Below are positions 29,405-29,830 of a stretch of 29,830 nt of DNA, in pieces. The DNA is taken from contig CAMPHU010000034.1 in the NCBI GenBank assembly GCA_946886065.1, positions 1-29,830 on the forward strand, written 5' to 3'. This DNA is from an uncultured Massilia sp. (lineage in GTDB: Bacteria; Pseudomonadota; Gammaproteobacteria; Burkholderiales; Burkholderiaceae). Both the position numbers and the translations under genes were made by a program. Positions within the stretch are counted from its first letter, which is position 1. Each line of letters starts with the position of its first letter. The notes below the pieces were generated by a model, which saw only the letters and a list, made by a program, of their open reading frames with translations, was not told the DNA's origin and did no database searches.

Positions 29405-29830
29405 TCAGGTAACGGCGCTGCGCTCGGCGGCGACGTCATAGGATGCCTTGTCCAGGATGTCCTTCAGGATCTCCACCGCGTCCCAGACGTCGGCGAAGCT
29501 GGTGTACAGCGGCGTGAAGCCGAAGCGCATGATCTGCGGCTCGCGGTAGTCGCCGATCACGCCGCGCGCGATCAGGGCCGCCATCACGGCATAGCCGTGC
29601 GGGTGGGTGAAGCTGACCTGGCTGCCGCGGCGCGCGTGCTCGCGCGGCGTGACCAGTGCGAGCGGATGGGCGGCGCAGCGGCTTTCCACCAGCTCGATGA
29701 ACAGGTCGGTCAGGGCCAGCGACTTGACGCGCAGGGCATCCATGCCGGTGGCTTCGAAAATCTCGAGGCCGCATTCGACCATGGCCAGCGAGACCACCGG
29801 CTGGGTGCCGCACAGGGCGCGGCCGATGCC
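29405..29830 (-). CDS. kynU: Kynureninase (KynU), C-terminal part, runs off the window
   Basis: A PLP hydrolase that cleaves kynurenine to anthranilate and alanine. About 141 C-terminal residues are visible, beginning [19 protein letters not shown], then [39 protein letters not shown] and the family ending [20 protein letters not shown]. The PLP-binding lysine domain lies outside the window. Upstream of kynA by 10 bp on the same strand, it forms the kynU-kynA part of a tryptophan-to-anthranilate operon, where kynB is commonly the remaining member. Confidence 0.96.
   Translation of the reverse strand, partial: GIGRALCGTQPVVSLAMVECGLEIFEATGMDALRVKSLALTDLFIELVESRCAAHPLALVTPREHARRGSQVSFTHPHGYAVMAALIARGVIGDYREPQIMRFGFTPLYTSFADVWDAVEILKDILDKASYDVAAERSAVT

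Overview
The window is dense, GC-rich (roughly two thirds GC), single-chromosome-like bacterial DNA with short intergenic gaps and several ATGA start/stop overlaps. Protein-level resemblance (succinylase-type dapC-dapD pair, kynU-kynA pair, REC-PAS-GGDEF and YcgR-type PilZ proteins, AlgZ/AlgR-like LytS-LytTR pair) points to a betaproteobacterium of the Burkholderiales, most likely Oxalobacteraceae of the Massilia/Telluria type. That placement is inference from protein flavour; no rRNA gene is present to confirm it. I see no tRNA, rRNA, CRISPR array, insertion sequence or prophage.

Layout. 1-1685: lysine/diaminopimelate genes dapC and (partial) dapD, minus strand. 1767-3026: a DUF1275 (YoaK-type) membrane protein and a small putative lipoprotein. 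3044-8938: a divergent AraC-type regulator and a tightly coupled three-gene operon encoding an alkyldihydroxyacetonephosphate-synthase-like flavoenzyme, a GlpD-like glycerol-3-phosphate dehydrogenase and an FGGY sugar/polyol kinase. This is the best candidate for an under-described pathway. 8943-9644: a YcgR-type PilZ protein. 9800-13839: a LytS-type histidine kinase, a LytTR response regulator, a complete class C beta-lactamase and a secreted esterase, all on the plus strand. 13823-15771: a GNAT acetyltransferase and a REC-PAS-GGDEF diguanylate cyclase, minus strand.

15985-21343: an amino-acid metabolism block. A MocR-type regulator (plus) faces an EamA-family exporter, a threonine/serine-dehydratase-family enzyme, a RidA enamine deaminase and a class I aminotransferase (all minus). 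The divergent gap carries an 11-bp-period direct repeat that looks like the MocR operator. 21441-23482: htpG with a clear sigma-32-type promoter and a strong terminator, followed by an inverted pair of REP-like palindromes. 23677-26056: a small secreted Cys-containing protein facing a minus-strand run of RBBP9-type hydrolase, small membrane protein, GNAT and GFA-domain protein, the last three linked by ATGA overlaps. 26109-28436: tandem paralogous acyltransferase-3 membrane proteins, the second copy clearly lower in GC. 28549-29830: tryptophan catabolism, kynA and the 3' part of kynU.

The genes look chromosomal and housekeeping-plus-accessory. Both a c-di-GMP maker (14413-15771) and a c-di-GMP receptor (8943-9644) are present. 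Promoter and operator calls are by eye and are given low to moderate confidence except the htpG heat-shock promoter.
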